Positions 1-9,855 of a stretch of DNA of 28,031 bases are shown in pieces. Origin of the DNA: Intoshia linei (lineage: Eukaryota > Orthonectida > Rhopaluridae); contig LWCA01000426.1 in the NCBI GenBank assembly GCA_001642005.1, positions 1-28,031 of the forward strand. The letters are read 5' to 3'. Each line of letters begins with the position of its first letter. Position 1 is the first letter of the stretch. Below the pieces are notes generated by a model. The model was not told where the DNA came from, did not search any database, and was given only the letters and a program-made list of their open reading frames with translations. Made by a program: the position numbers and the translations under genes.

Positions 1-801
1 AATTTATAAAATTATATATTCGTGATCCAACATCAACAAATTTATACCCATATATACCATCAAAAATTGGATTTGATGAAATTGTAAAAAAATTTTTACC
101 ATTGACATTAACAAAACGTAAAAATATCAAAAATAAACAATCTGGACAAAGAAATAAATTATTAAAGAATAATCGTAAAAAAATTATGCTTTCTAAACAA
201 ACTCTGATAGATTTATCAAAAGTTGAGTTTATTTTTTTTAATTGTTTTAAATGTAATATTTTTAGTTACGGAAATTATTTAAAATTACATACAACATGGC
301 AAAAGTATGCTAAAAATCTGGTTGAGTAATTTTTTCTTTAAGTATAATGTGTAATAATTATTTAAAGTTTAAGTATCACTAAAATTACTTGAAATTGAGG
401 GCTGTGTAAGGTTATACAAATTATGATAATGCGTAAAAATTTATGTTTTTTTATAGGAAATTTTCAAATAGACTCGAATTTCTAAAAATTGATTATCATG
501 GTGCTAAAATAAAAATTATTGAGGCCACAAATAAAAATTTGATTGGTATTGAAGGAATTGTTCTACAGGAAACAAAATACATGTTTGTTTTAGTCAACGA
601 AAAATCTGAAATTAAAAGTACGTTAATTTTATTGATATTTAATTTTTTATAATTGTACTATTTTCAGAACTTAACAAAAAAGGAATCCTTATGCATTTCA
701 CTGTTGACCGAGATGTTAAAATTGCTGTTCCAGGTGATTATATTCTATTTTCTCCTGTTGAACGTTCTAAAAAACCACTTAAAAAATGGAATAATAAATA
801 A
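1..801 (+). CDS. POP4: POP4 / Rpp29, RNase P and RNase MRP protein subunit p29 (5' end outside window)
   Basis: Pop4/Rpp29 is an RNA-binding subunit of nuclear RNase P (tRNA 5' leader removal) and RNase MRP. Inferred coding exons are 3-226, 266-325, 457-617 and 668-801, giving about 192 visible residues and ending at TAA 799-801. The last two exons carry the UPF0086/Rpp29 core: DYHGAKIKIIEA, then GIEGIVLQETKYMF, then PGDYILFSPVERSKKP. These correspond to the DLHGA, GI.GILLQETK and FQLRSSERSAKK blocks of vertebrate POP4. Upstream is the basic stretch and LHTTWQKYAKNL, matching the family LHELWKQYIRDL. The frame is open to the window edge, so the N terminus is missing. The 39-nt segment 227-265 reads through in frame but aligns with nothing and has GT..AG ends, so I treat it as an intron. 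The other introns are 131 and 50 nt. AATAAA at 793-798 overlaps the stop and could be the poly(A) signal. Confidence 0.9.
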
Positions 802-926
802 ATTTATTTATTATCAAATATATGAACTTATGTGACACATAGTATTACGTCATTCACAAAGTAATGTCGTTTTTATATCTACGTTTGTATAATTAAAACT
901 TTTAAATTCATAATTTTGATTAAACT

Positions 927-1023
927 TTATTCTACAAAATATTCTCCGTTACATTCAGCAATTCTGCTGCAACGTTCCTGTAGCTTCTTAATTCTATTAC
1001 GAAAAAAACTGGCTTTTGTCAAA
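927..1023 (-). pseudogene. Mariner-like transposase, C-terminal remnant
   Basis: Read on the minus strand, the segment ends in FFRNRIKKLQERCSRIAEC followed by NGEYFVE and a stop at 927-929. This fits the C terminus of mariner/IS630 DDE transposases (FF..GI..LP.RW.KC....G.YF). The same frame stays open a little further, into the tandemly repeated segment from 1024, with ILKSDIDYILTKAS. No catalytic D residues or terminal repeats are visible here, so this is a fragment. Similarity is clear but short. Confidence 0.6.
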
Positions 1024-1483
1024 ATGTAATCAATGTCAGATTTTAAGATTTTAGTAATATATAACGGGTTCTCAATCGTTATAAACCAACGCCCTCATTA
1101 CACCATAATTCATAAATTTATAAATCAACTCCCCTATAATAAAATGAACTATACTTTTTATAAAATCAATAAATAATTTTTATTTATTTCCATATGATTC
1201 TTGCGCCTGATGATTGAGGACCAACTAAATTTATTCTTAGTTTNATGTAATCAATGTCAGATTTTAAGATTTTAGTAATATATAACGGGTTCTCAATCTT
1301 TATGAACCAACGCCTTCATTACACCATAATTCATAAAGTTCTATATCAACTCCCCTATAATAAAATGAACTATACTTTTTATAAAATCAATTAATAATGG
1401 AAAAAAAGGTAAATAATTTTTATTTCTTTCCATATGATTCTTGCGCCTGATGATTGAGGACCAACTAAATTTATTCTTAGTTT
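1024..1483. repeat. Tandem duplication of about 220 bp with an N at the junction
   Basis: Copy 1 is 1024-1243 and copy 2 is 1245-1483. They are nearly identical apart from scattered substitutions and about 19 extra bases in copy 2 near 1393-1412. The single undetermined base at 1244 lies exactly between them. Copy 2 ends in tttTatgt, which suggests the N is a T. The unit overlaps the inner part of the mariner-like remnant. No gene is visible in it. Confidence 0.85.
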
Positions 1484-1499
1484 TATGTGGTTAATTTGA

Positions 1500-1600
1500 T
1501 ACCAATATCTTTTCTTTGGCATACATTAATTTTTTTCTATCTTTACTGAATATTTTGTTACAGAACTGAATCCACTTTCAACCCTGTAAAATGTTGGAAA
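1500..1600 (-). pseudogene. hAT transposase dimerisation-domain fragment
   Basis: On the minus strand the reading RVESGFSSVTK, followed after a one-base frame change by KIFSKDRKKL, resembles the hAT C-terminal block (Y.VE.GFSAV..I.SKKR..L). That block is better preserved near 17800 and 20440 in this window. It is short and frameshifted, so this is a weak call for a decayed copy. Confidence 0.4.
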
Positions 1601-2170
1601 ATACAATAACATTCTTAATATTTTAGACTTCATTAGTAGATAAAGACATTTTCAAGGCCGATACCCGGATAATGCAAAATACATGAGGGCAAAATTTTTT
1701 TTTTCAACAATATCAAAATTAACACATTTAACATTTTTAATAATATTGATTGCTGCGTTTCTAAATTCTGATGTATGTAAATAGTATATTCAATTTTAAA
1801 GTGTGATGAGTAAATTGTATTGTTTATCGATGGTAACAATATAATTTTTTTGTTTAGGGGACGTTAGCCTAAAAAAAGCGGGGTGTCCCTGATTCAAATT
1901 AATTAATTTTAATGTTAAATGGGTTTCGCTATCGGCAGACCTATTCCTTGTACAAAGTACACAGCATAAAAGCTAGTTTTGAATAAATGTACATTGTACA
2001 ATATTCAATTTTTTGCATTTGAATTTGTATATAATACACAAACATGTAGTGAATATTGTTTTTGTTGTTTTAATTTGAGTCATCTAATTGTTATACATAT
2101 CAATAATAAAATATTGAAAAAACCAAGTTACTATAAACAATATATACATTTTGAATGTAAATTTGAACCC

Positions 2171-5100
2171 ATGTCAGATACGAATGGAGATTTAATTAAC
2201 AATGTTAAAACTGAACCCGATGAAACTTCAGTACATTCAAAATCTGAAAAAATAACTCAAGAATTGGAACTAAATTCTCCGACAGAAAAATTAGAAAGTG
2301 AAACAATAAAAACCACCGATATTTCAATATTTTTATATAACACTATATGTAATACTGTGTTTTCAAGTTTAATTAATGTTAAAAACAAAAATGACGAAAC
2401 TGAAAACCCTATAAACGATGAAGATCAAAAATATAATTTAGCTCGATCAGATGAATTGATATATTCCCCCGTAAGACAAGACAATAAAAGAAGAGTACGT
2501 TCTTGCATTGGTTTTATAGATGTAAAAAGCTTGAAATCAAACGAAAATGATGGAAATGTCACAGGTATAAGATTTTTTTTTAAAATTGTGAACTTAAAAA
2601 TTTTTAGTAAAGTTTAAAATAATCAACAAAGAAGACATTTTCACGGAATGTTATAGAATATTTACAACTATTGGCGAAATTAAATTGGGAATTTCACTTA
2701 AAGTCAAAATCCCAGAAACAAACTTGCTGCTTTTTTTACATGACGATGTTGAATCAGAAATACTTGCAAATACAATGACATTACATGGCATTGGCGCGAA
2801 AATTAATGGTTTCATTGATATTTATTTGGCATTAAATAATCCAAGTATGAACTTAAATAAACCCAAAACACGATTTTCTAATTTGATGGGTGACATTACA
2901 ACTATTTCTTACATTGATGGTGATATTTAATTTTTTTTTAAATTTATTTTAATTTTTGTAGACTATGGGCTAGATAGAAATATAGTATTGACCATTGATA
3001 CAAATAACTACACTAAACCATTTTTGGGTGGTTACGTCGATATGAGAAGGAATATTGAATATTATCACGCAGTAACTCAAACAAACCCTAAAAAAATTGT
3101 CTCGAAAAGAGACACGTGTAGCACAAGGGATACACAGACTGCTGAATTAAAAACTATTTGTCTTCAAACGGCCATTGAAAGTGGAACTCAAATGACTGGT
3201 ATTAATGTGTATGTTAGCACTGAAAATGATCAAATTGGATATCCAACGAAATATATTACTGCCGATGAAGTCGAAACAATGCGATTAAATAGTGTATAAT
3301 ATGTTAGATTTTTACAGGGTCGCTATAATATTTTTAACTGCTGATTGTATCTTCATCAGAATTATTAACCCTTTGACACAATAATCCACCAATGCGTATA
3401 GTCTTAAATTTGAAAATATTTAATAGTACACCTATGCGTGGCGTTTCAAATAGACAATATTTAAAAATATTTAAATGGTTGATAATATATTAAAAGTCAT
3501 TTTTCACCGGGAATGCATAGATTTTTGGGGGTAAAATTTTTCATCTATATGAACTGGAATAAACTTTATGAGAATAATTTTTTTTAAATTCTAGGACAAT
3601 TAATAATTATTGAAAATCTTTTGTATTAAAAAAGGTAATATGGTGTTTTGATTGTGAAAATGCACTTTTTTAGGATTGAGATTTATGATAATGCTTATTA
3701 TTTTAAAAACTATCAATGAATTTATGCTTAATAAATTCTAAAGCATTTTTCATATTTAAAAAAAATAGTAATTTTTGGTTTTGACTATTAAGATGTAAGT
3801 TTCTGAGGCTGAGATTTACGAATATGTTAATGACTTTAAAACGCATTCCAGAATATATGTTGTTTTATAATTTTAGGGCTGATTTTATTTTAAAAATAAG
3901 GAGAAATTGGGTTTTTTAAATTCTAGGAATGTTAATTTTTAAATAAAAGTAACATACAGACTGACATACATTCAAATTTTATATAAGTAAAGGATTGAAA
4001 GAATTAAATATAAAACTGTTTATAGTGTCATTAATACCCTTTAGATTTTATTAATCCAACGATATCACAGACGTGCTATTGCTATCGAAAAAATTGAAAT
4101 GCTTAAAAAAATGGCTAACCAAAGAATTGAATGGGAAAAGAAACAAATTCGACTTAAAAAATCAAATAAGGAAGAAATCGTTCGCAATGAATTCAAACGT
4201 CGTATGAACCCTAAAACTCGAGCAGATTTCAACCTTTTATACAACGCCCTAGAAAGTAAAATTTCTAAAATTTGAAATATTTAAATTTAGAATGGTGGAA
4301 TGGGGAATACGAAAAAATAAACAAAAATTTTACTGGTGCAGAAAGAAAAGCAGCATTATGTGAACTACTAGAACAGGAAGCTATTCTTATATCAAGCATT
4401 GGTAAACATCGAAATGATATTAGTACTGTTAATATAGACAAAAAAATTAACAATTTGCTACACAGGGTAATGTGCCTTATTTTTTAATTTAATTGTACAA
4501 TAACTACAGTATAGTAACTTGTATAATATACTTGTAGATGTCTCGACCAAAACAATGGAAAAGTTACAAGGACGGCGTATGTAGCGTAGATACACGTAAT
4601 ATTTTATTTTAAATGTTATGCTTTGTTACCAGTCGCGATTCTGATTCCAAAACTTTACTAGTGTTCTATATTGTGTTACAATATTAACTATTTTTACAAA
4701 ACTATTAAGTTATTTTATGCTATTTAAAAATCTTAAATATTAATGGGTATCTTCAATCGTATGCCAACAGCACTCAAACTACAATAAATTTTTATATATA
4801 AATACATATTCTATATATCACTTTGTGAGATTGATTTTTTTATGTTTGTTAACCTGATATAAATGCGTGAACTATAATTTTTTTTTTTTTAAAATATAGG
4901 ACTTTTCATTTTTTAAAAAAAGGATAATCTGGGGATTTGATAGTGAAAAGGCACTTTTGGAGTTTGCGATTTATGATGATGTTTATGATTTTGAAAATTA
5001 TCACAGAATTTTTGTTTTATAAAAGGGTAGGATTTTTTTTATTTATAACAAAAAGGGTAACTTGGCTTTTTGACAATGAGGATGTACGTTTTTGATGCTT

Positions 5101-7242
5101 ACATTTACGAAAATGTTAATGAATTTAAAACGCGTGCGAGAATTTAGGTTTTTAAAAATTATAGGGTTGTTTTATTTAAAAAAAAAGGAAAATTGGGTTT
5201 CTAAGCCAGAAGGAAACAATTTCGGAAAATGAAACTTAGCGGTTTTCAATAGTTAACGTAACTTTTGTTCTATTTTATGTCAGTCTTTTAGTCGTTTACT
5301 TTATTATATATTATATACTATATATAGTACTTATTAGGGTGTCCACTTTTTTTTATTAGAAAAACCATTTTGTATGTAGATGTCTGTTTTGATTATAAGC
5401 ATTTATCACAAAAAAATGAAATCGGTTAATATTTACCCCCTCAAATTAAATTCATATAAAAATGTTAGTATAAATTTAAAATATAACTTCATTTTATGTC
5501 TAATCAGTTTTTATTTTGTTTCTACAGATAATTATGTTGGTAATTTTTTTGATGTGTTTATATTGTTTTTTAAACCATTTTTATAAATTCATTTGTATCT
5601 CATTTATTTTGGTTTTTAAAGGTGTTGAATTTCTCATAATTAAATTCAAAAACTATACATAAAATTTATTATAAACTAAAAAATATAAAAAAAAAGGTTT
5701 TTATAGTTATAAAAAATATCAAAAGTGGCCTATCAAAAGCATTATTATTATGAAAATTATTATTAATTGCAATAATAGCGCTATCAATTGCAATAGCAAC
5801 GTTATTCATGCAAAAGTTACGATATAAAATCTCTAAAAATCAGCCGCGACTATTTATCTTTTTTAATAATCTAAGATTGACTTATTTTGTTATATAAATC
5901 TTAATATAAAATAATAAAATTTGTAAATTTTCGCAAAAATTTTACTCATGCTCGGCACATATAGTTGGAAGTGAAGAGTAGTCACTGTTTATTAGTTATA
6001 TTTACTTACTTAGCTTACACTGTTAGAGCCAGAGAATTGAAAAATATATACAATACATTAAAATTGAGATATTTGACCCAAGATGAAAGATTGGATATTC
6101 TTTTGTCGTTAAAACATACAGTAAAAGTAAATAATTGTATATAATAGTGTTATTACATACAGAGCCGAACCTAGCAATCTCGAAACCACCCTTAAAAAAT
6201 TTATCAAGCGATCAGTAATGTCATATAACCCTATCACCCCTTCAAGGCTTTCAACGTTAAATTTTAAATTTAGCACATAAAATAGACTGGTATTCAAGAA
6301 TATAATTTTTTAATGCTCTATTTTCAAAAATTTCGTCGAGGCCCCTGAAGAGGGGTATCAGAATACGATTGGTTCGGCACTGCATAGTATGCAGTGCATA
6401 CATATTTAATTTATAGGAACACAGTTGTACATTAACCAGAGACATTATCGATTTGATCGACAGAGAAGCAGATTTAATTATTAGAAAAGTTAAAGAAGAA
6501 AATTTAGAGGGATTGAGACAACGCATATCCACACTTTTCTTGGAATACATAAAAAACCCCATTTTCAACCCTGAAGCTGTTCGACACCTTAAAGCTCCAA
6601 AAGATTACACTGTATTAAACAGAGATATTTATTTTTGTCGAGGATGTCAAAATTATATGAGATCAACCAATTTCTCTCATGGTAATTTAAAAATTTTGTA
6701 TATTTATTATTTACTTAGATCATATAAATGGAAGATGTAAAAAATGTCAACTGATTCTTAATCGAGCTATATTGGTAAATTATTTAATGTATTAATGTAA
6801 AAATTTTAGCGAAATGACTTTTCTAAATATAAATTAATATTAATAAGATTACGAAAATCAGAGGAACGACATGATAACCCTAGCAAAATACCGCTGATAT
6901 TAAAAGTAAATTAAAAACTACAAAAGTATTGCATGGTAAAGTGATAATGTGAAAATTTAGGAAACAGACATGAAATATATTATTGAAGAAATTTGGAGAG
7001 GTCAAAGTATTTTGAGTGGATGGTGTGATATCGATGATTTAACATTGTGTAGATGGAATATGGAAGAATCATGGAGTCCATGGAATATGGTTTTAGTTAC
7101 AAACGAAGAATCTATTGCACACGATTCGATTAAAGATTTAAGTAAAGTTTATGATCAAGCAATAATTTCTAGAGTTCAACAAAAACATACTCTAGCTAAA
7201 TCTTATTACCACAATTTACCTGCTCTTTTAATGAACATTTGA
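2171..7242 (+). CDS. IQUB: IQUB, IQ motif and ubiquitin-like domain protein of the ciliary axoneme
   Basis: IQUB is an axonemal protein linked to radial spoke RS1 of motile cilia and sperm flagella. Exons: 2171-2564, 2608-2919, 2962-3293, 4045-4255, 4291-4466, 4538-4595, 6014-6126, 6417-6681, 6719-6774, 6810-6905, 6961-7242. They total 2295 nt, or 764 residues plus stop, close to the roughly 790 of vertebrate IQUB. The acidic N-terminal exon is followed by a ubiquitin-like domain (about 132-210), the family signature [19 protein letters not shown] then TQT and [12 protein letters not shown], one IQ motif ([11 protein letters not shown], about 347), a basic coiled region, [39 protein letters not shown] and the C-terminal [12 protein letters not shown]606/C609 and C627/C630 form a paired CxxC. 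ATG 2171 is the first in-frame ATG of the open frame, which begins earlier. Donor 2920 and the 3293 junction were chosen over nearby alternatives by alignment. Introns are 35-1418 nt. Confidence 0.93.
3490..3610 (-). repeat. Dispersed repeat C, copy 1 (IQUB intron 3)
   Basis: The reverse complement reads ttattccagttgatat-like sequence, then the block with atgcattcccggtga, then ttttaatatattat. The same order of blocks recurs at 15130-15210 and 23495-23610. It is noncoding and its class is unknown. No terminal inverted repeats were recognised. Confidence 0.65.
3640..3940 (+). repeat. Dispersed repeat B in IQUB intron 3
   Basis: Two degenerate units of roughly 170 nt, each with the order: GG..TTTTGA.nnTGAAAATG, CACTTTTTT, gaggctgagatttac, gataatgttaatgatttaaaac. 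The same unit structure recurs at 4905-5205, 19420-19625 and 26985-27135, always inside introns, and probably inverted at 11110-11215. Function unknown. Confidence 0.55.
4905..5205 (+). repeat. Dispersed repeat B in IQUB intron 6
   Basis: Two units of the same family as at 3640-3940. For example, ggggatttgatagtgaaaag is followed by gcacttttgg and tttatgatgatg, and the second unit ends tttacgaaaatgttaatga then atttaaaacg. The intron (4596-6013, 1418 nt) also holds repeat D at about 5447-5560. Otherwise I see only AT-rich sequence in it. Confidence 0.55.
5447..5560 (+). repeat. Dispersed repeat D, copy 1
   Basis: About 100 nt starting at attcatataaaaatgttag resemble 9665-9770 in the same orientation at most positions, including the shared inner block aaatttaaaatataact. 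A short open frame at 5380-5586 lies over this copy and is not taken as a gene. Confidence 0.5.
6160..6382. mobile_element. hAT-type MITE inside IQUB intron 7
   Basis: The 223-bp element begins CAGAGCCGAACCTA and ends TTGGTTCGGCACTG, whose reverse complement is CAGTGCCGAACCAA, giving imperfect terminal inverted repeats. It is related to the element at 18493-18717. CATA flanks both sides (6156-6159 and 6383-6386), but a full 8-bp target duplication is not evident here. No coding capacity. It accounts for most of the 290-nt intron 6127-6416. Confidence 0.75.
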
Positions 7243-8226
7243 AATAATTAAACAAATTGTTTGACTTTATTTTGTATCTTGCCAAGAAATCAAATTATTC
7301 ATTTAAAATTGGTAAAAGTAATATAACGCATATATAACTAGCTTGACTGTTATCGACTTCGTACAAACAACATAATAGCTCTGCCGAGGGCGGATTTTTT
7401 TAATTATACTAATAAAATATCAATAATAAAATATCAATAATAAAATGTTACTTAAAAATGCTACATTCACTATTATCAATCCTTTAAAGGAGTGGTTCCT
7501 AAACTTGTTTCACCATGGATCCGTTATTTCACATTATCTTTTAATTTAAAGTGATTATTTCCATAAATTTTATAATGTTAACATTAGTTTAAATAATTTT
7601 AAAAACAATTTTGTGATTTTATTTTTTCAATATATTAAAAAGAATAAGTGTATTATCTTAAAAATAAAGTAAAAACGGTACAATCTTAAAAACTGTCATA
7701 AATAGCTTAAATTCCAAAAAAAAATTAAATTTAGTATACTGATAATTTCTTTTTTAATTTTATGGTATATATTAAGTGTCTGTTTTCGATGAGAATAAAA
7801 TATTATAGAGGGCTGCAGCCTTCTATGACGAGCCGCCACTGCTAGAGTGCTTATATGACAGTGAAGGCGGAAGTTATGTGTGGAATGCGTGACACTTTGT
7901 CAGATTGAAATTTTTTGTGTGTTAACTGGATATAACGTTAATAAAATAATATTTAATAACATATTTTTAAAACTCAGTAAAAAGTACTTTAAAATTTACA
8001 TTACAACACAAAAAATTACATAATAATCCTTATACAATTGATAATTATTTATTATATTATATATATTAATAAATTATTGATGTACAAATATTAGTGTATA
8101 TTATATATGTATTTAACAATAAGTGGTGACTATAACTGTAAGTAAATAACCATTTATATGTGTATGCCAAAAATGCTTCATCACTATAATATAATTTAAA
8201 ACTTATAAAAAAATTAAAATTACTAC
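7243..8226. other. Intergenic region 3' of IQUB
   Basis: It contains repeat A copy 1, then AT-rich DNA and a lone hAT-like terminus at 7820-7841. On the minus strand that terminus reads CAGTGGCGGCTCGTC and is oriented towards lower coordinates. I could not find its partner end. Nothing else was recognised. Confidence 0.4.
7337..7615 (+). repeat. Dispersed repeat A, copy 1
   Basis: Blocks in order: cttgactgttatcgactt, cgtacaaac, ctctgccgagggc, cactattatcaatcctttaa and aggagtggttcctaaacttg. The family recurs at 17215-17400 (same orientation) and at 11270-11450, 13130-13400 and 23995-24262 (inverted), with a tail near 1925-1985. A small AAATATCAATAATA tandem array sits inside at about 7411-7447. 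No coding capacity, and class unknown. Confidence 0.7.
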
Positions 8227-8620
8227 TTAGTCAAACATAAAACGTTTGTTGAATTTTACAATTGTTTCTGTTCAATCAGTTCGGGTCCTATCCTAGTTCT
8301 ACGGCCGTATGCTGATAACCCAGATGCTGAAAATAACCTTTCTACAGGTGTCTAGTTGCTGGTATAGCGAGCATTTGCACAGCTAACCCACTAAGCTTTT
8401 TGAATTTATCAAAATGTTTAATCCAAAAAGCTTGACTGTCCACGCCACGATAAAAGCTGACTGTTTCTAAAATTTCAATGTAATCATCTAATTGACTTTT
8501 TAGATTGTTTTGCTTTACACAAACTTTTTTGATGACTCGTCTTTGTAAAGAGCTTAATTTTTCCATATTTTTTTCGTTTTCATTTTCTAATACAACTCTT
8601 GTACAATTTAATACAATCAA
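8227..8620 (-). pseudogene. hAT (Ac/ZBED-like) transposase C-terminal pseudogene
   Basis: The minus-strand reading contains DDYIEILETVSFYRGV and SQAFWIKHFDKFKKLSGLA, then IPAT. After a one-base deletion at about 8352-8353 comes TPVERLFSASGLSAYGRRT then RIGPELIEQKQL. This is the hAT dimerisation domain (W......FP.L..LA...L.IPATS.P.ERLFS.SG....RR..L). A second frame change follows before FNKRFMFD and a stop at 8227-8229. The two frameshifts make it nonfunctional. Only the C-terminal part survives, and no catalytic region is visible. Confidence 0.75.
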
Positions 8621-8869
8621 AAGTTAAAATGGTCCATATATGAATACACAATAGTATTTATATTAGTGTTCAGTGAGCACTGCTCGCCACTGTAAATGAA
8701 TAACATGACCTTCATTGTGCAAATATGACTATATAAATAGAGAACAACTATAATGACGAAGAAAAAACTCATCAATTGTACCCCGTACTCGACGATGATA
8801 AATTGATTTGACGTCATGTTCCAATACACATTGTGTATTACACAACGATCTTGATTCATATCATAATGG

Positions 8870-9000
8870 TTTCCAAAGGTGATGTTCGAAAAATTTTTAT
8901 GATGCGACCCGCCATGTATTTGACATAACTGTTTTAGGGCTAAGCATAATTATCTTTAAATTTTGAGGATCCACGACGATTATTAATTTGGGAAACACTG
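8870..9000 (-). mobile_element. Terminal segment of a hAT element
   Basis: The plus strand ends TTTGGGAAACACTG at 9000. Its complement, CAGTGTTTCCCAAA, matches the terminal repeat of the hAT element at 19764-20801. The interior points towards the hAT pseudogene at 8227-8620, so both may belong to one old element. The opposite end was not found, so the extent is uncertain. Confidence 0.5.
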
Positions 9001-9664
9001 AGTTACAAAATGATTTGATTGTTGCGATATTATTTTATATCAATAACGTATAAAGTACTATAAGGCTGTAGTGCATGTTTGGTAATATATTTAATTATAT
9101 ATTGATGTTAATAGATTTTTCTACATTTCCATTGCAATATTCTATTTTCGTCGAAGTTATTCATAATTCAATTTTTAATTTACCTTCATAATGAATATAA
9201 AACTTTTGCTATTTGTAGGAATAATTTATTAAATAAATGGTAATATACAGAAATTTATACAATGGACTGATGATTTTGGAGGTTGCATTCGCATTCGCAC
9301 GAATTGGTATAATTTTTTACCGTAATGTGTTGCAAATGCAGTTTTGTGTCTGTCTAAATTAATTTTGACAGCGGATGTTCATTTTTCTCACGATTTTATC
9401 GTTGTCATTTGTCGTGGTGTTCACACGATAGACTTTCAATTCGTTCATTTAAATCTTATCGTAATAAAATATTTGTAATAACCTTGGCCAAGATAGTTAT
9501 GGATTAAGATTTAATTGTAAATTAAATATTTTAATAAGATTTTGTTGACTTAAATGATAATAAGGGAGAATGATGATAACTATATTTAATATGAATAGAT
9601 ATAAGATAAACTTGTTTAGTATCATGATACTACAGACTCTCCTTTAAATTAAGTAATTATAATT

Positions 9665-9770
9665 ATTGAAATTCATACAAAAATGTTAAGATAAATTTAA
9701 AATATAACTTTATTTTACGTATAATTCAGTTTTTATTTTGATTTCTATCGTTATTTTGTTGGTAGTTCCT
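9665..9770 (+). repeat. Dispersed repeat D, copy 2
   Basis: This roughly 100-nt copy resembles 5447-5560, sharing attcata.aaaaatgtta, aaatttaaaatataact and cagtttttattttg in order. It is noncoding and has no recognised termini. Confidence 0.5.
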
Positions 9771-9791
9771 TTGATGGGTTTAGCTAGTGCG

Positions 9792-9855
9792 ACCAGAAGT
9801 ACGACCAGAAGTACGACTTTGGCACTATTTTAAAGTCGTACTTCGACGTACTTTT
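9792..9855. repeat. Short tandem repeat and perfect 12-bp hairpin
   Basis: GACCAGAAGTAC occurs in tandem and runs into AAGTACGACTTT (9809-9820). That arm is followed by an 11-nt loop and the exact complement AAAGTCGTACTT (9832-9843). More GTAC-containing half repeats follow. Such a structure could be a transposon terminus or a structured RNA, but the sequence does not decide. Confidence 0.7.

Larger units (their letters stand above)
802..2170. other. POP4-IQUB intergenic region
   Basis: Apart from the mariner and hAT fragments and the tandem duplication listed separately, this interval holds only AT-rich sequence. A tail of dispersed repeat A lies at about 1925-1985, just upstream of the IQUB coding start. 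I could not identify a promoter element. Confidence 0.5.

Noticed and set aside
1441-1490. Minus-strand reading with GPQSSGARI resembling a P-loop
   Set aside because: It is a short run within the tandem duplication with no wider ATPase similarity, so probably chance.
2891-2919. Alternative donor in IQUB exon 2 at ATGG|GTGACA
   Set aside because: It is also in phase, but it would remove the [10 protein letters not shown] block that aligns with the family.
3366-3400. TTAACCCTTTGACAC resembling a piggyBac-type end
   Set aside because: No partner end with TTAA was found in the intron, so it could be chance or a solo remnant.
5380-5586. Open frame of 68 codons inside IQUB intron 6
   Set aside because: It covers dispersed repeat D, is AT-driven, and the neighbouring exons join in phase without it.
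6257-6568. Minus-strand open frame opposite IQUB exon 8
   Set aside because: It is the antisense shadow of a well-supported exon plus MITE sequence.
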